Below, one piece after another: positions 21,093 to 31,746 of a stretch of 64,000 bases of DNA. The translations under genes were made by a program, and so were the position numbers. The stretch's first letter is position 1. Each line of letters opens with the position of its first letter. The notes under the pieces were generated by a model, which worked only from the letters and a program-made list of their open reading frames with translations, was not told where the DNA came from and did not search any database. Source of the DNA: Dyella tabacisoli (GTDB lineage: Bacteria > Pseudomonadota > Gammaproteobacteria > Xanthomonadales > Rhodanobacteraceae); the NCBI RefSeq assembly GCF_003350925.1, contig NZ_KZ857177.1, positions 318,689-382,688 on the forward strand, read 5' to 3'.

Positions 21093-22499
21093 TTAGCAGG
21101 GCCTGCTCAGCTCAGGCTCGGGATCGTGCCAGCCATCGGCGCCGCTGACTAGCCGTGCCGCTGCTGGGGGCCCCCAGCTACCGGGTTCGTAAATACTCAC
21201 TATGCCTTCATGGCTTAGCACCTGGTCGACGACGGCCCAGGCCGCCTCGACACATTCGTCGCTGCTGAACAAGGAGTTATCGCCGCGAACCGCATCGCCG
21301 AGCAGTCGTTCGTACGGTGATTTCTCCGGCTCCGCATGATGCCGGGCAACCAATTCCACCGGTTCGCCCTGCATCAGCTCGCCGGGCTGTTTGACCATGG
21401 CGCCTTCGGCAATGACCACCTCCGGGCTAAGCCGGAAACGGAAGTAGTTCGATTGCGCCGGGCCGATCTGGTCGAAGATCGGCAGCGGCGGCGCTTTCAT
21501 CTTTACCATCACCTCGGTGGTGGTGATCGGCAGATTCTTGCCGGCGCGGATATAGAACGGCACGCCAGCCCAGCGCCAAGTGTCGATGTGCAGACATAGC
21601 GCCACGAAGGTCTCCCTATTGGAATCGGCCGCGACACCTTCGACCTCAAGGTAGCCTTTGAACTGGCCGCGCACGACCTGCTGCGGATCGATCGGGCGCA
21701 TCGCGCGAAACAAGCGCAGTTTTTCCGCGCGTAACGATTCGGGGTCATGGCCGACCGGCGAATCCATCGCCAATAGCGAGGTCACCTGCAGTAGATGGTT
21801 CTGCAGCACGTCTCGAATCGCACCGATATCGTCATAGAACGCGCCACGGCCGGCCACGCCGAAGTTTTCGGCCATGGTGATCTGCACGCTGTCGACGTAG
21901 TTGCGGTTCCAGATCGGTTCGAGAAAGGTGTTGGCGAAGCGGAAATACAGCAGGTTTTGTACCGCCTCTTTGCCCAGATAGTGATCGATGCGGAAGATCG
22001 CCGACTCGGGGAATACCTCGTGCAGCATGCGGTTGAGCTGTTGTGACGAGGCCAGGTCGCGGCCAAACGGCTTTTCCACCACCACCCGCGCGTTCTCGGC
22101 GCAGCCGGCTTGCTGCAAGCCCTTGGTGACGGTTCCAAACAGGCTCGGCGGTATCGCCAGGTAATGCAGGGGGCGGCTGGCGCGGCCGAGCATCTGCTTC
22201 AACTGCGCAAACGTGGCAGGGTCGTTGTAATCGCCGTCGATATATTGCAGTTGTGCCGAGAGCTTTGCGAAGGCGGCCTCATCCATGTCGCGGCCTTGAT
22301 CCTTCGCCGATTGCAGCAGACTGTCATGGGCGCGCTGACGCAATTGATCCAGCGTCCAGCCCGAGTGGGCGACGCCGATAATCGGCAGGTCCAGCCCGTC
22401 GTGGAGCACCATGGCCTGCAGGGCGGGAAAGATCTTCTTGTAGGCCAGGTCGCCGGTGGCGCCGAAAAAAACCAGGGCATCCGATTGAGATATCGCCAT
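21093..22499 (-). CDS. zwf: Glucose-6-phosphate 1-dehydrogenase
   Basis: This 468-residue enzyme makes 6-phosphogluconolactone and a reduced nicotinamide cofactor at the entry of the pentose phosphate pathway. The cofactor-binding [15 protein letters not shown] and the substrate-binding RIDHYLGKE with its Lys are present. AGGAAAGAG precedes ATG 22497-22499. It begins the HAD-pgi-pgm-tkt run and lies 46 bases downstream of the giant glucan synthase, so it could be cotranscribed with it. Confidence 0.95.
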   Translation of the reverse strand: MAISQSDALVFFGATGDLAYKKIFPALQAMVLHDGLDLPIIGVAHSGWTLDQLRQRAHDSLLQSAKDQGRDMDEAAFAKLSAQLQYIDGDYNDPATFAQLKQMLGRASRPLHYLAIPPSLFGTVTKGLQQAGCAENARVVVEKPFGRDLASSQQLNRMLHEVFPESAIFRIDHYLGKEAVQNLLYFRFANTFLEPIWNRNYVDSVQITMAENFGVAGRGAFYDDIGAIRDVLQNHLLQVTSLLAMDSPVGHDPESLRAEKLRLFRAMRPIDPQQVVRGQFKGYLEVEGVAADSNRETFVALCLHIDTWRWAGVPFYIRAGKNLPITTTEVMVKMKAPPLPIFDQIGPAQSNYFRFRLSPEVVIAEGAMVKQPGELMQGEPVELVARHHAEPEKSPYERLLGDAVRGDNSLFSSDECVEAAWAVVDQVLSHEGIVSIYEPGSWGPPAAARLVSGADGWHDPEPELSRPC

Positions 22500-22545
22500 G
22501 ACGATGGCTCTTTCCTATGGGCGGTAAGGTTGCTGTGGGTGAAGT

Positions 22546-25500
22546 TCAAGATATGCAAGGGTGATTGAGTTCGATGTTGTGCTCAAGCCCGTCATCGACC
22601 AGGGTGATGCGGCCATCGGCTTGTATTACGCCATCGAGCCACACGGTGCCGGTCGTGCCAACGGCACTTTGTCGTACGTTGACCTGATACAGGGTGTCCC
22701 GATAGCGGTAATTCAAGGTGAAATGGTCCCAGTCGGCGGGCAGTACCGGGGCAAAGCGCAAACGCCCCGCCTCCAGCCGCAAGCCGAGCAGCGACTCGAT
22801 GATTAAGCGGTACATCCAGCCAGCCGAGCCGGTATACCAGCTCCAGCCGCCGCGGCCGACGTGCGGTTCGGCCGCATAAACGTCGGCGCTGACGACATAG
22901 GGCTCGACCTTGTAGATGTCCAGTTTCGCGGCGTCGCTGCTATGGCTGATCGGGTTAATCATGCGCAGCAGCTCCCATGCGCGCGCACTGTCGCCCAGCT
23001 CGGCGAAGGCCATCGTCGCCCAGATCGCGGCATGGGTGTACTGACCGCCGTTTTCACGCACGCCGGGCACATAACCCTTGATGTAGCCGGGGTCGAGCGC
23101 GGAACGGTCGAAGGGCGGGTCGAGCAATTGCACCAGGCCGGCATCGCGGCGCACCAGGTGCTGATCGAGCGCCGCCATCGCCTGATGCTGGCGGGCCGGT
23201 TCGGCCGCGCCGGACAGCACCGACCAGCTCTGCGCGATCGAGTCGATGCGGCATTCGTCGTTGCTGCTCGAACCCAAAGGCGTGCCGTCGTCGAAGTAGG
23301 CGCGGCGGTACCATGCGCCATCCCAGCCATGTTGTTCCAGTGCACTGCGCAGCGCGGCGACTTCTGCTTCGCAACGCTGCGCGAAGGCTTCGTCATGGTG
23401 TAGCCGGGCCACGTCGGCGAAGCGTGTCAACACCTCGCAAGAGAAGAAGCCCAGCCATACGCTTTCGCCGCGACCGCCTTCACCGACGCGGTTCATGCCG
23501 TCGTTCCAGTCGCCACCACCCATCAGCGGCAAGCCGTGTACGCCGCGCCGCAGGCTGTGCTCGATCGCACGCACACAATGCTGGTACAGCGGCTCGCGCA
23601 AGTTCGAGGACTGGGGCAGGTCGTAATAAGACTCTTCGTCGGGTTGAACCGGGCGCCCTTCGATATAGCCGGCGATTTCATCCAGTACACCGATGTCGGC
23701 GGTGGCCAGCACATAGCGGCTGGTGGCCAGCGGCAACCACAGGAAATCATCGGAACAATGCGTGCGCACGCCGCGATTCATTGGCGGGTGCCACCAGTGC
23801 TGCACATCGCCTTCGGGGAATTGATGCGCCGCGCACAGCAGCAACTGCTGGCGTGCATTTTGTGGCGCGCTATGGATCATAGCCATCGAGTCTTGCAACT
23901 GATCGCGGAAGCCGATCGCGCCGCCGGATTGGTAATAGCCGCTGCGTGCCCAGAAGCGGCAGGCGATGGTCTGGTAAAGCAGCCAACCATTGGCAAGTAC
24001 ATCGACGGCCGGCTCCGGCGTTTTGACCTGCACCGTACCCAAGGTGCGATGCCAGTAATCACGCACTTTATTCAGCGCATCGGCCGCTGCGCCGTTGCTG
24101 CGGAAGCGTTGCACCAGCGAACTGGCATCGGCGGCATCGCGACCCAGCCCGAGCCGAAAGATCACTTCGCGCTGCTCGCCTTCATCTAGTTCGACTTTGA
24201 CTTGGAGTGCCGCACAGGGGTCGAGTCCGGCACCAAGGCGGCCGGACAAATGGGCGTGACCGAGTTCGGCCGGCGCGCGAGCGCTACCGTTGCGGCCGAG
24301 AAAGGTGCTGCGATCGCCGCTGATGCCGCGACCGGGATCGCCCACGTCGAAAAATGCAACGCGGTTGGGAAACTCGGTGTTGTACGCGTTGCGGGCAAAC
24401 AAGGCACCGCTGGACGGATCCGATTCGGTCACTACATGCATGGCGGTTTTCTCGCGCAGATCGCCCAGCAGCCATTCGACATAACCGGTGATCGACAGTT
24501 GGCGCGGCTGATCTGAATCGTTGCGCAGCAGCAGGCGCGAGAATTTGACCGATGCGTCCAGCGCCACATAAACCCAGAGTTCGGAGTAAATGCCATCCTC
24601 GCTATGCTCAAAGACGCTGTAGCCGAAGCCGTGCCGAGTCACATAATCACCGCTGCCGCGGCAAGGCAGCGGTGTGGGCGACCACACGTGGCCGGTTTCC
24701 TCGTCGCGCAGGTATAGCGCCTCGCCGCTGGCATCGCTGACCGGATCGTTGTGCCAGGGCGAGAGTCGAAACTCGTGCGCGTTCTCGCCCCAGCTATAGG
24801 CACCGCCGCTTTCGGAAATCACCGTACCGAAGTTCGGGTTGGTCAGTACGTTGGCCCATGGCGCAGGGGTGGTCTGGCCGGCGCGCAGGGTAATCACATA
24901 CTCGCGGCCATCCGCACTGAAGCCGCCGTATGGATGGCTTAGTCGCAGGGTATTCGCGCGCTGCTCGGTCAATGCGAGCGCCCCCGGCACGGGCATCGTC
25001 GTATGCCGCGCGCGACTGGGCCGGAAGCGTGGAGCCTGCGTTTCGATTCGGCGCCGATTGATCTGCTCGACCAGGCTGCCTCGACTGTCGGACAAGATGA
25101 TCCGCGCGCTCGCCTGCACCACGATGCGGTCTTCGCTGGATAGTTGTTGGGCCGGACGCACGAAAATGCCACCGGGGCGATCCAGCAAACTGGCCTCGCT
25201 GCCGGAGGCGATCAACCCCATGATCTGATCTTGTAACTCCTGCCGATAGCCGACGCGATCCTCGTTCCAGATCACCAGATCCACCGCCAGCCCCTTGAGC
25301 CGCCAGTAGGCGTGCGCTTGCACGAGCAGGCGCACCAGTTCGATACGTGCCGGGTCGGCAATTTGCAGCAGCACGATCGGCAGGTCGCCGGAGATCGCCT
25401 GGCCCCACAAGCCAGACTGCCCGCGGCGGTTGCTCAGCAGGATGCCTGGCTCGGCGCGCAGGCTTGCATGGGGATAAATGATCGAGGTCGCCATGTGTTC

Positions 25501-28500
25501 GTATAACTGGGCATCGGCCAGGCTGGCGTTGAGCTGCCGCAGCATCACCTGGCTATGCGTCCAGGCCAGATCGAACACGCGGTCGGCGAGATGGCGGTCG
25601 CGGTATTTCTCGATCAGGTGGAGGCAATCGGCACGGCTGTCGCTCAAGCCGGTGACCATGTCCACCGTAACCGACTGCTCGGGGTCCAGCGTGATGCGGC
25701 AGCGAATCGCCACGACGGGGTCGAGTACCGAGCCTGCGCTGTTGGATAGCCGTGGATGCGAGTCCTCCGCGGTACCCATGGCGAGTGGCTGCGCCACGCT
25801 GCGGCCGCGGCCGATGAAGCGGGCGCGATCGGTTTCGTAGGAAATCTCATCAATGTCGGCATCGTGGACCGCAAGCAGATGGCACATCCACGGTATCGCT
25901 TCGTCGTTGGAGCGTGGCCGTCGGCTGCATACGATGGCTTGCAACTCAGGTATGAGTTCAGTCTGCACGAACAACTTGCTGAAAGCGGGGTGCACCGTAT
26001 CGGTCATCGGTGGCGCCAGCACCACTTCGGCATAGCTGGTCAGCTCGATCGTGCGCCGGGTGCGGCTGCGATTGGTGATGCGGGTACGGCGCAGCTCGAT
26101 GTCGTCTTCGGGTGACACCACGATTTCGGTGTGCGCGTCGAAGTCGCGTTCGCGTACCCGGAACTCGGCGCGGGCATCGGAGAAGATCGCCTCGAACAAC
26201 TCGGTTTTTTTCAACGTCGGTTGATACGCGGTAGCCCAGTAAGCACCGCTGGCTACATCGCGCAGGTAACAGAACATGCCCCAGTTATCGCTGGTGATGT
26301 CCTCGCGCCAGCGTGTCACCGCCAGGTCGCGGCACCGGCTGTAGCCGCCGCCGGCGCTGCTGACCATGACGTGGTAACGGCCGTTCGACAGCAATTGCAA
26401 GGCAGGTTGCGATCGATCGGGGTCGGTGAATACGCGCAATCGGGCTTCGGTCACGTGCGGATTCCCGTTCATTTCGGGGAAAAGGGATGCGTGCAGATAT
26501 TCCGACGCAGTCCGCGGAATACGTTCTTGCAGCAGCAAGCTGGTGGCACGAAATGGCGGATCGGATTCAAAGCGCCGCTGCATCGGTCGATCCAGCAGCG
26601 CGTAGTCCAGCGCCAGCAAGCTCATGCCCTGGTGATGCGCCATAAACGAGCGCACCAGGGCCGAGCTTTGCCCGAGTGGCAGTCGCGCCGGGGTGTAATC
26701 GATGGCCTCGTACAGGCCGAAGCGGCCTTGCGCGCCGGTTTCGGCCAATCGCTGCAGATTACGAGTGGCTGCTGCTGGCGCCACCATCATCGCCAGCGCG
26801 GTGGCGTAGGGGGCAATCACCAGGTCGTCGCCGAGCCCGCGCTTGAGTCCCAGGCCCGGTACGCCGAATGCGCGGTACTGATAAGTGAAGTGAGCATCGA
26901 GCATGTTGTAGCCCGACTCGGAAACGCCCCACGGCACATTCAACTGATTGCCGTACTCGATTTGCCGCGCCACCGCCGCGCGACAGGTCTGGTCGAGCAG
27001 GGTGCCTTCGTAGCTGGGCATCACCAGCATGGGCATCAGATATTCGAACATCGAGCCGGACCACGACAGCAACACCGGTTCGCCACCGCTGGTGGTCAGC
27101 AGTCGACCCAATGAAAACCAGTTGTCTTGCGGTATCTGGCCTTGGGCGATCGCTACAAAACTGGCCAGTCGCGCTTCCGACGCGAGCAAGTCGTAGTAAC
27201 TCGCGTCGAGCCTGCGCTCGTCGACGTTGTAACCGATGGCCAGCAAGTCGCGCGCGCTGTCATACAGAAAACGGTAATCCATCAGCGCCAATTTGCCGGC
27301 CTGCTGCGCGAGTTGTTTCAGCCTGGCGATGCGTTCGCGTGCCCGAGTACGCAGCGCTTCGACACCCGCTTCAGCAGGCCATTGCAATGGCTCGATCTGG
27401 GCCAGTTGGAGCAGGGTAAAGTGACCGCTGACGTTGGCGTTATCGCCCGGCCTCGGAGGGAGATGGAAGGCCACGGCCTCATCGCACAAGTCATGGCATT
27501 GGCTGACCAGCGCGTCGAGCCAGAATTCCGCATCGCTGCCGGGCAGGGTGGTGAGCGTTTTCGCCAGTGCAACGGCACGGTCCAGTTGCCGCTGCAGTAG
27601 TGGCATGACCGCCTGGCTGGTGGCGGGTGGTATGACCAGCGCTTCTTGCAGCTCCTGATGCCATGGATTCAACGCTACGGCATCGGCGTTATCGAGTGTC
27701 TCGCGCAGCACATCGAGTGTATCGAGCAGACCTTGCAGTACGCGCGGCTGGAACACCGGCTCATCGATCAGCGCGAGCAGGCCGGGGCGTAACGTCAGCA
27801 GATGTCCGGCCAGGTTGCCGCTATCCACTGCCGAGACATACAGCGGCGCCAGCGGCTGCAAGCTCAGCGTGTCGTACCAGTTGTAATAATGCCCGCGATG
27901 ACGCGCTAACTTTTCCATCGTGGCGAGAGTCCCTGACGTGCGTTCAAGCAGACGCCCGGTGCTGAGGAAGCCAAAATCGTAGCTGGCCAGATTGGCCAGC
28001 AGCGCCAATCCGATATTGGTCGGCGAGGTGCGGTGCGCCAAGGCGAGTACGGGTTGCTCCTGCAGGTTATCCGGCGGCAGCCAGTGATCGGCTGGACCGA
28101 CATGCGTATCGAAGAACGCCCAGGTCTTGCGTGCGAGGGTGCGCAGAAATCGCTGCTGGGTTGCGCTCGGTACGAACTCCACCTGTGCGCGTGGCTTGCT
28201 TATCCGCCATGCGATCCAGGGCGAAAGCAGCCATAGCAGTAGCAACGGCCCAGCCAGCGTCAGCACCCATGGGCGATGCAGTGCCAAGACCACGCTCAAT
28301 AGTAAGGCCGACGACGGGCCGATCCACATCACGCGTAAGAGCGAGTTCAACGTGTTGCTGCTATGCCGTTCGACATCGCTGGAGGTTTGCCACTGCAATA
28401 AGTGGCGTCGGCTGACCAGCATGCGCCACAGCGTGCGGATGATGGCATCGAGGTGGTAGAGCGCTTCGTGCGGCAGCCACGCCAGCGCCAGCGCCATGCG

Positions 28501-31200
28501 TGCAAGATGTTGACCCGTGGCGCGCAGCGCGGCGCGCAGGTGTTGATCCAACTGTACCTCGCGCGGCTTTTGCAATAGGTCCAGCAACGCGGACAGCGCG
28601 GGTGGAATCAACACCATCGCCAACACGGCCAGCGTCCACGAAAGAACCGGTGTCAAAGTCAGCCAGCCAAGTATCAATAATGCCAGCAGCGCCGGCGATA
28701 CCAGGCTGCGGCGCAGGTTGTCGAGAATCTTCCAGCGCGACAGTGCGGTCAGCGCATTTTTTCGCCAGCCCTCATGGGCACTGGGAGCCCACGGCAGCAG
28801 CCATGGCAGTAATTGCCAGTCGCCGCGAATCCAGCGGTGCCGTCGTTTGACATCGGCGCTGTAGCGAGCCGGATATTCCTCATACAGTTGTACGTCGCTA
28901 ATCAGGCCCGAGCGGGCATGGCAACCTTCGATCAGGTCATGGCTGAGAATACTGTTCTCGGGAAAACGGCCTTCCAGCGTAAGCTCGAATGCATCGATGT
29001 TGTAGATGCCTTTGCCGATGAACGAGCCTTCCTTGAAGACGTCTTGATAGACGTCAGACACCATTTGCGTATAGGGGTCGATGCCCGCATCGCTGCCATA
29101 CAATTGCGCATAGCGTGAGCGTGCCGTGCTGGGCAGGCTGATGCCCACACGTGGCTGCAAGATCGCGTAGCCGGCGATCACTCGGCGACGTTCAGGGTCG
29201 TAGACCGCGCGATTGAGCGGATGATCGATCGTGCCGATGAACTCATGCGCCGAGTCGCGTGGGAGCTGGGTGTCGGTGTCCAGGGTGATGATGTATTTCA
29301 CCGCGGGGAGCGTCGCGATGTTGCCGACGATCAGCGCGTAGCGATCATGCGGGTTACCGCGCAGCAGCGCGTTGAGTTCGGCCAGCTTGCCGCGCTTGCG
29401 CTCGTGGCCCATCCAGCATCGTTCGGTGGCATTCCACTGCCGAGGGCGATGAAACAGAAAAAATCGATCGATACCGGTGCGAACATACTTTTCGTTGAGC
29501 GCGTCAATGCGTTGTCGCGCCAGCCGCATCAGCGCGGCGTCTTCAGGCAGTGTTTCACTGGCCGCATCGGTGAAATCGGTGAGCAGGGCAAAGTGCAGGT
29601 TGGGGTCTCGATTGCCGAGAAAACGTACCTCCAGTGCTTCGACCAGATCCTCGATATCTTGCGTACTGGCAAGCATGCTGGGAACCACCACCATAGTGCG
29701 TGCGCTCGCCGGGATGCCTTTGGAATAATCAATACGTGGCAACAGTCGCGGAGTGATCGTCAGGGTGGCCAGCCAATTGAGCAGGCTCTGCGCCAACTGG
29801 CTGGCGAGAATGGCCGCGGGAATCGCGATTCCCAGCAACGGCCATATCCGCAGTTGATCGTGCGTGGCGGCGAGTACCAGCGATCGCGCCAACAAAAACG
29901 TCAGTAGCGCCAACAGGCCCAGGTAGATCGATAACGGTGCTCTATCGAATAGCCGGTGCAGCATTTCGGTTGGCGTAGGTCGCAGGCCAAGTTTTTGCTC
30001 CAGTAGGCGACGCCCTTGATCGATCAGATAAAACCCGACGTGTCGATCCGGTGACGCCGTGGCCGTGGTTACTGTGCCGGCCCGACATAATTCGATGGCT
30101 GCCGCGGCAACCTCTTGCTCGGACAGTGGGGTGTTGCGCGCCAGGGTTTCCACCACGTGGCGATAACGGTCGCGCGTAGCGAAATCCATCGTCGCGTAGA
30201 TGCCGGCGGGGTCTTCGCGCAGCCGCTCTTCAATCGCGCTGGTGTGTTCGACAAAGTCGCGCCAGTCGATGGCCGACAAGGCACGCAAGCTGCCAATGCT
30301 GTTGCCGATGGACACTTGATCGGCGGCTTGCTGTTGCGCCTCCAACTGCACCAGATGTTCGATGCTCTGACCGGACTCGGACAAGCGTTGTTCGATCCAG
30401 CTCAGCGGCAACGCCAGCGCCGGGCTCTGCCCTTGTAACCGGCGCGCCATTTCGGCAACGAATGGTCCTGTCATGGGTGGCTTTGAGCGGGCCATGTCGG
30501 CGACCACCAGCACCACACTCTTGGGGTCGCTCTCGGCGATGGCGATCATGCTGTCGGCCCAGCGTGCAGCTCTACCGCGGTAGCGCCAATCTGCCATCAC
30601 GCGCGCGGCAACCCGGCGCAGATTTTCGATCAGCGCCAACCGCAGCATGATCGGAATGGCCCACAACTCGCCCAGCTTGAGCGGGGTGACGGTTTGGTAG
30701 GCGCCGACGAAGCGAGTCAGGCTGGCGGTGTCGACACGGCCATCGCCGTGCGAAATGATTTCCAGCGCGATGTCGTATACCCGCGGAAGGCCGGTCGAAG
30801 GCCCGTGTTCCAGCCGTGGCAGTTCGCGACTGTAGCCGTGCGGCAGATGTCGCCGCGCAATGCGTACTTGTTCTTCGATCAGATAGAAATTGTCCAGCAG
30901 CCATTCACCTGCCGGAGTGATCCGCCGCTTGCGCCGGGTTGCCGCCGTAAGCCCTTCGCAGGTATGAATCAGCACCGCTTCGTTGTCGGCCAGCCGAGCC
31001 AGCAACAGGTTGGCGCTGGCACGTGGACTCAATCGATGCTGGCCGGCCAGCGTCTGGCCGTGCCGCTCCATCTGGTCCGCGCTGAACAGCTCCGAGCGCA
31101 GTGCCGGCTCTTGTTCGGGTTTGGTGCGTGATGCAGCACGGCGGCGGCGAAAGGCATTCAAGCGCCGCAGCTTGAGAAAATCGAGTGCGCTGCTAATCAT
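22546..31200 (-). CDS. ndvB: Cyclic beta-1,2-glucan synthase (NdvB/ChvB-like, GT84-glycoamylase-GH94)
   Basis: This is an inner-membrane protein of 2,884 residues counted from ATG 31198-31200, which has an AAAGGAAAG box 9 bases upstream. Domains in order: an N-terminal helical region with membrane segments near 420-480; a GT84 polymerase with TLDTDTQLPR (about 637-646) and RHRWIRGDW (about 785-793); further membrane segments near 840-880 and 990-1035; a glycoamylase-like region with PWGVSESGYN (about 1425); and GH94 phosphorylase modules with GGGDWNDGMN (catalytic Asp, about 2563). In Agrobacterium, Brucella and Rhizobium such proteins polymerise UDP-glucose into beta-1,2-glucan, set its length and cyclise it for osmoadaptation and host interaction. 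All modules appear intact and length matches the family. Whether this homologue makes cyclic or linear glucan cannot be read. Confidence 0.9.
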   Translation of the reverse strand: MISSALDFLKLRRLNAFRRRRAASRTKPEQEPALRSELFSADQMERHGQTLAGQHRLSPRASANLLLARLADNEAVLIHTCEGLTAATRRKRRITPAGEWLLDNFYLIEEQVRIARRHLPHGYSRELPRLEHGPSTGLPRVYDIALEIISHGDGRVDTASLTRFVGAYQTVTPLKLGELWAIPIMLRLALIENLRRVAARVMADWRYRGRAARWADSMIAIAESDPKSVVLVVADMARSKPPMTGPFVAEMARRLQGQSPALALPLSWIEQRLSESGQSIEHLVQLEAQQQAADQVSIGNSIGSLRALSAIDWRDFVEHTSAIEERLREDPAGIYATMDFATRDRYRHVVETLARNTPLSEQEVAAAAIELCRAGTVTTATASPDRHVGFYLIDQGRRLLEQKLGLRPTPTEMLHRLFDRAPLSIYLGLLALLTFLLARSLVLAATHDQLRIWPLLGIAIPAAILASQLAQSLLNWLATLTITPRLLPRIDYSKGIPASARTMVVVPSMLASTQDIEDLVEALEVRFLGNRDPNLHFALLTDFTDAASETLPEDAALMRLARQRIDALNEKYVRTGIDRFFLFHRPRQWNATERCWMGHERKRGKLAELNALLRGNPHDRYALIVGNIATLPAVKYIITLDTDTQLPRDSAHEFIGTIDHPLNRAVYDPERRRVIAGYAILQPRVGISLPSTARSRYAQLYGSDAGIDPYTQMVSDVYQDVFKEGSFIGKGIYNIDAFELTLEGRFPENSILSHDLIEGCHARSGLISDVQLYEEYPARYSADVKRRHRWIRGDWQLLPWLLPWAPSAHEGWRKNALTALSRWKILDNLRRSLVSPALLALLILGWLTLTPVLSWTLAVLAMVLIPPALSALLDLLQKPREVQLDQHLRAALRATGQHLARMALALAWLPHEALYHLDAIIRTLWRMLVSRRHLLQWQTSSDVERHSSNTLNSLLRVMWIGPSSALLLSVVLALHRPWVLTLAGPLLLLWLLSPWIAWRISKPRAQVEFVPSATQQRFLRTLARKTWAFFDTHVGPADHWLPPDNLQEQPVLALAHRTSPTNIGLALLANLASYDFGFLSTGRLLERTSGTLATMEKLARHRGHYYNWYDTLSLQPLAPLYVSAVDSGNLAGHLLTLRPGLLALIDEPVFQPRVLQGLLDTLDVLRETLDNADAVALNPWHQELQEALVIPPATSQAVMPLLQRQLDRAVALAKTLTTLPGSDAEFWLDALVSQCHDLCDEAVAFHLPPRPGDNANVSGHFTLLQLAQIEPLQWPAEAGVEALRTRARERIARLKQLAQQAGKLALMDYRFLYDSARDLLAIGYNVDERRLDASYYDLLASEARLASFVAIAQGQIPQDNWFSLGRLLTTSGGEPVLLSWSGSMFEYLMPMLVMPSYEGTLLDQTCRAAVARQIEYGNQLNVPWGVSESGYNMLDAHFTYQYRAFGVPGLGLKRGLGDDLVIAPYATALAMMVAPAAATRNLQRLAETGAQGRFGLYEAIDYTPARLPLGQSSALVRSFMAHHQGMSLLALDYALLDRPMQRRFESDPPFRATSLLLQERIPRTASEYLHASLFPEMNGNPHVTEARLRVFTDPDRSQPALQLLSNGRYHVMVSSAGGGYSRCRDLAVTRWREDITSDNWGMFCYLRDVASGAYWATAYQPTLKKTELFEAIFSDARAEFRVRERDFDAHTEIVVSPEDDIELRRTRITNRSRTRRTIELTSYAEVVLAPPMTDTVHPAFSKLFVQTELIPELQAIVCSRRPRSNDEAIPWMCHLLAVHDADIDEISYETDRARFIGRGRSVAQPLAMGTAEDSHPRLSNSAGSVLDPVVAIRCRITLDPEQSVTVDMVTGLSDSRADCLHLIEKYRDRHLADRVFDLAWTHSQVMLRQLNASLADAQLYEHMATSIIYPHASLRAEPGILLSNRRGQSGLWGQAISGDLPIVLLQIADPARIELVRLLVQAHAYWRLKGLAVDLVIWNEDRVGYRQELQDQIMGLIASGSEASLLDRPGGIFVRPAQQLSSEDRIVVQASARIILSDSRGSLVEQINRRRIETQAPRFRPSRARHTTMPVPGALALTEQRANTLRLSHPYGGFSADGREYVITLRAGQTTPAPWANVLTNPNFGTVISESGGAYSWGENAHEFRLSPWHNDPVSDASGEALYLRDEETGHVWSPTPLPCRGSGDYVTRHGFGYSVFEHSEDGIYSELWVYVALDASVKFSRLLLRNDSDQPRQLSITGYVEWLLGDLREKTAMHVVTESDPSSGALFARNAYNTEFPNRVAFFDVGDPGRGISGDRSTFLGRNGSARAPAELGHAHLSGRLGAGLDPCAALQVKVELDEGEQREVIFRLGLGRDAADASSLVQRFRSNGAAADALNKVRDYWHRTLGTVQVKTPEPAVDVLANGWLLYQTIACRFWARSGYYQSGGAIGFRDQLQDSMAMIHSAPQNARQQLLLCAAHQFPEGDVQHWWHPPMNRGVRTHCSDDFLWLPLATSRYVLATADIGVLDEIAGYIEGRPVQPDEESYYDLPQSSNLREPLYQHCVRAIEHSLRRGVHGLPLMGGGDWNDGMNRVGEGGRGESVWLGFFSCEVLTRFADVARLHHDEAFAQRCEAEVAALRSALEQHGWDGAWYRRAYFDDGTPLGSSSNDECRIDSIAQSWSVLSGAAEPARQHQAMAALDQHLVRRDAGLVQLLDPPFDRSALDPGYIKGYVPGVRENGGQYTHAAIWATMAFAELGDSARAWELLRMINPISHSSDAAKLDIYKVEPYVVSADVYAAEPHVGRGGWSWYTGSAGWMYRLIIESLLGLRLEAGRLRFAPVLPADWDHFTLNYRYRDTLYQVNVRQSAVGTTGTVWLDGVIQADGRITLVDDGLEHNIELNHPCIS

Positions 31201-31698
31201 CGAAGCCAACTTTCCTTTCGAGGTGTATGGCGACCTTTCCACTCGCGCGTGGACCGCAAGCGATAGCTACATAGCGTCGGCGAACTTGTCTGACTTACCG
31301 GTAAATACGTGAAAATTCTGTTGAATGCTGGGCACGATGCATGCTTTACGAGGACATGGGTCTGTATGCCGAGGCGAACGCCGAAGTTCGTGCCGACATC
31401 GTCGCGATGGGCAGAAGGCTAAGCAGTAAGGGGCAGGAGAGGGCAGGCAACCGGATGGAGGTTGCGACTTCACGAGCACTGTCCTGACACTACAGCAAGA
31501 TCACTTCAACACGCGGTATTTCTGTTGCTTGATCTTGCGTGGCCGACAAACCTGAAGCGCTATAGCGGCCATCGAAAGGCGGCAAGTGCTGTCAATATCG
31601 GGTTCCCCATGAACTGGGGATTCACAAGGGCGACCAGGGGAGGCTGGTGGTTAGCCGCCACCCTTGCGGTGCCGCGGCCTTGGAGTGCGGCCGATACG

Positions 31699-31726
31699 TT
31701 TCCGGTTACTAGACGACCGGTCTAAT
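31699..31726 (+). promoter_or_regulatory. Likely promoter of the TetR-family gene
   Basis: TTTCCG and TCTAAT, a 5/6 match to the -10 consensus, are separated by 16 bases. The operator at 31710-31724 covers the spacer and the start of the -10 box, which would give simple autorepression. Transcription would start shortly before ATG 31747. Confidence 0.4.
31710..31724. promoter_or_regulatory. TetR operator, copy 1
   Basis: TAGACGACCGGTCTA is an inverted repeat TAGAC/GTCTA with a 5-base centre, 22 bases before the regulator start. The arms resemble operators of NemR/AcuR-type TetR repressors. A near-identical copy precedes the reductase gene at 32416, which strongly supports a shared regulator. 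Confidence 0.7.
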
Positions 31727-31746
31727 CTAGGATAAAGTGCGTCGCC

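Larger units (their letters stand above)
31201..31746. other. Gene-free 546-base spacer between ndvB and the TetR gene
   Basis: This divergent intergenic stretch should hold the ndvB promoter (leftward) and the TetR-gene promoter (rightward). The right end holds an operator and promoter listed separately. Its left and middle parts contain only short Arg/Pro-rich frames with no start signal or recognisable product. No transposon end, hairpin with T-run or RNA gene was recognised. Confidence 0.6.

Noticed and set aside
26131-27114. Long plus-strand frame inside the glucan synthase gene
   Set aside because: Antisense shadow over a region coding for intact glycoamylase/GH94 sequence; no domain, signal or ribosome binding site.
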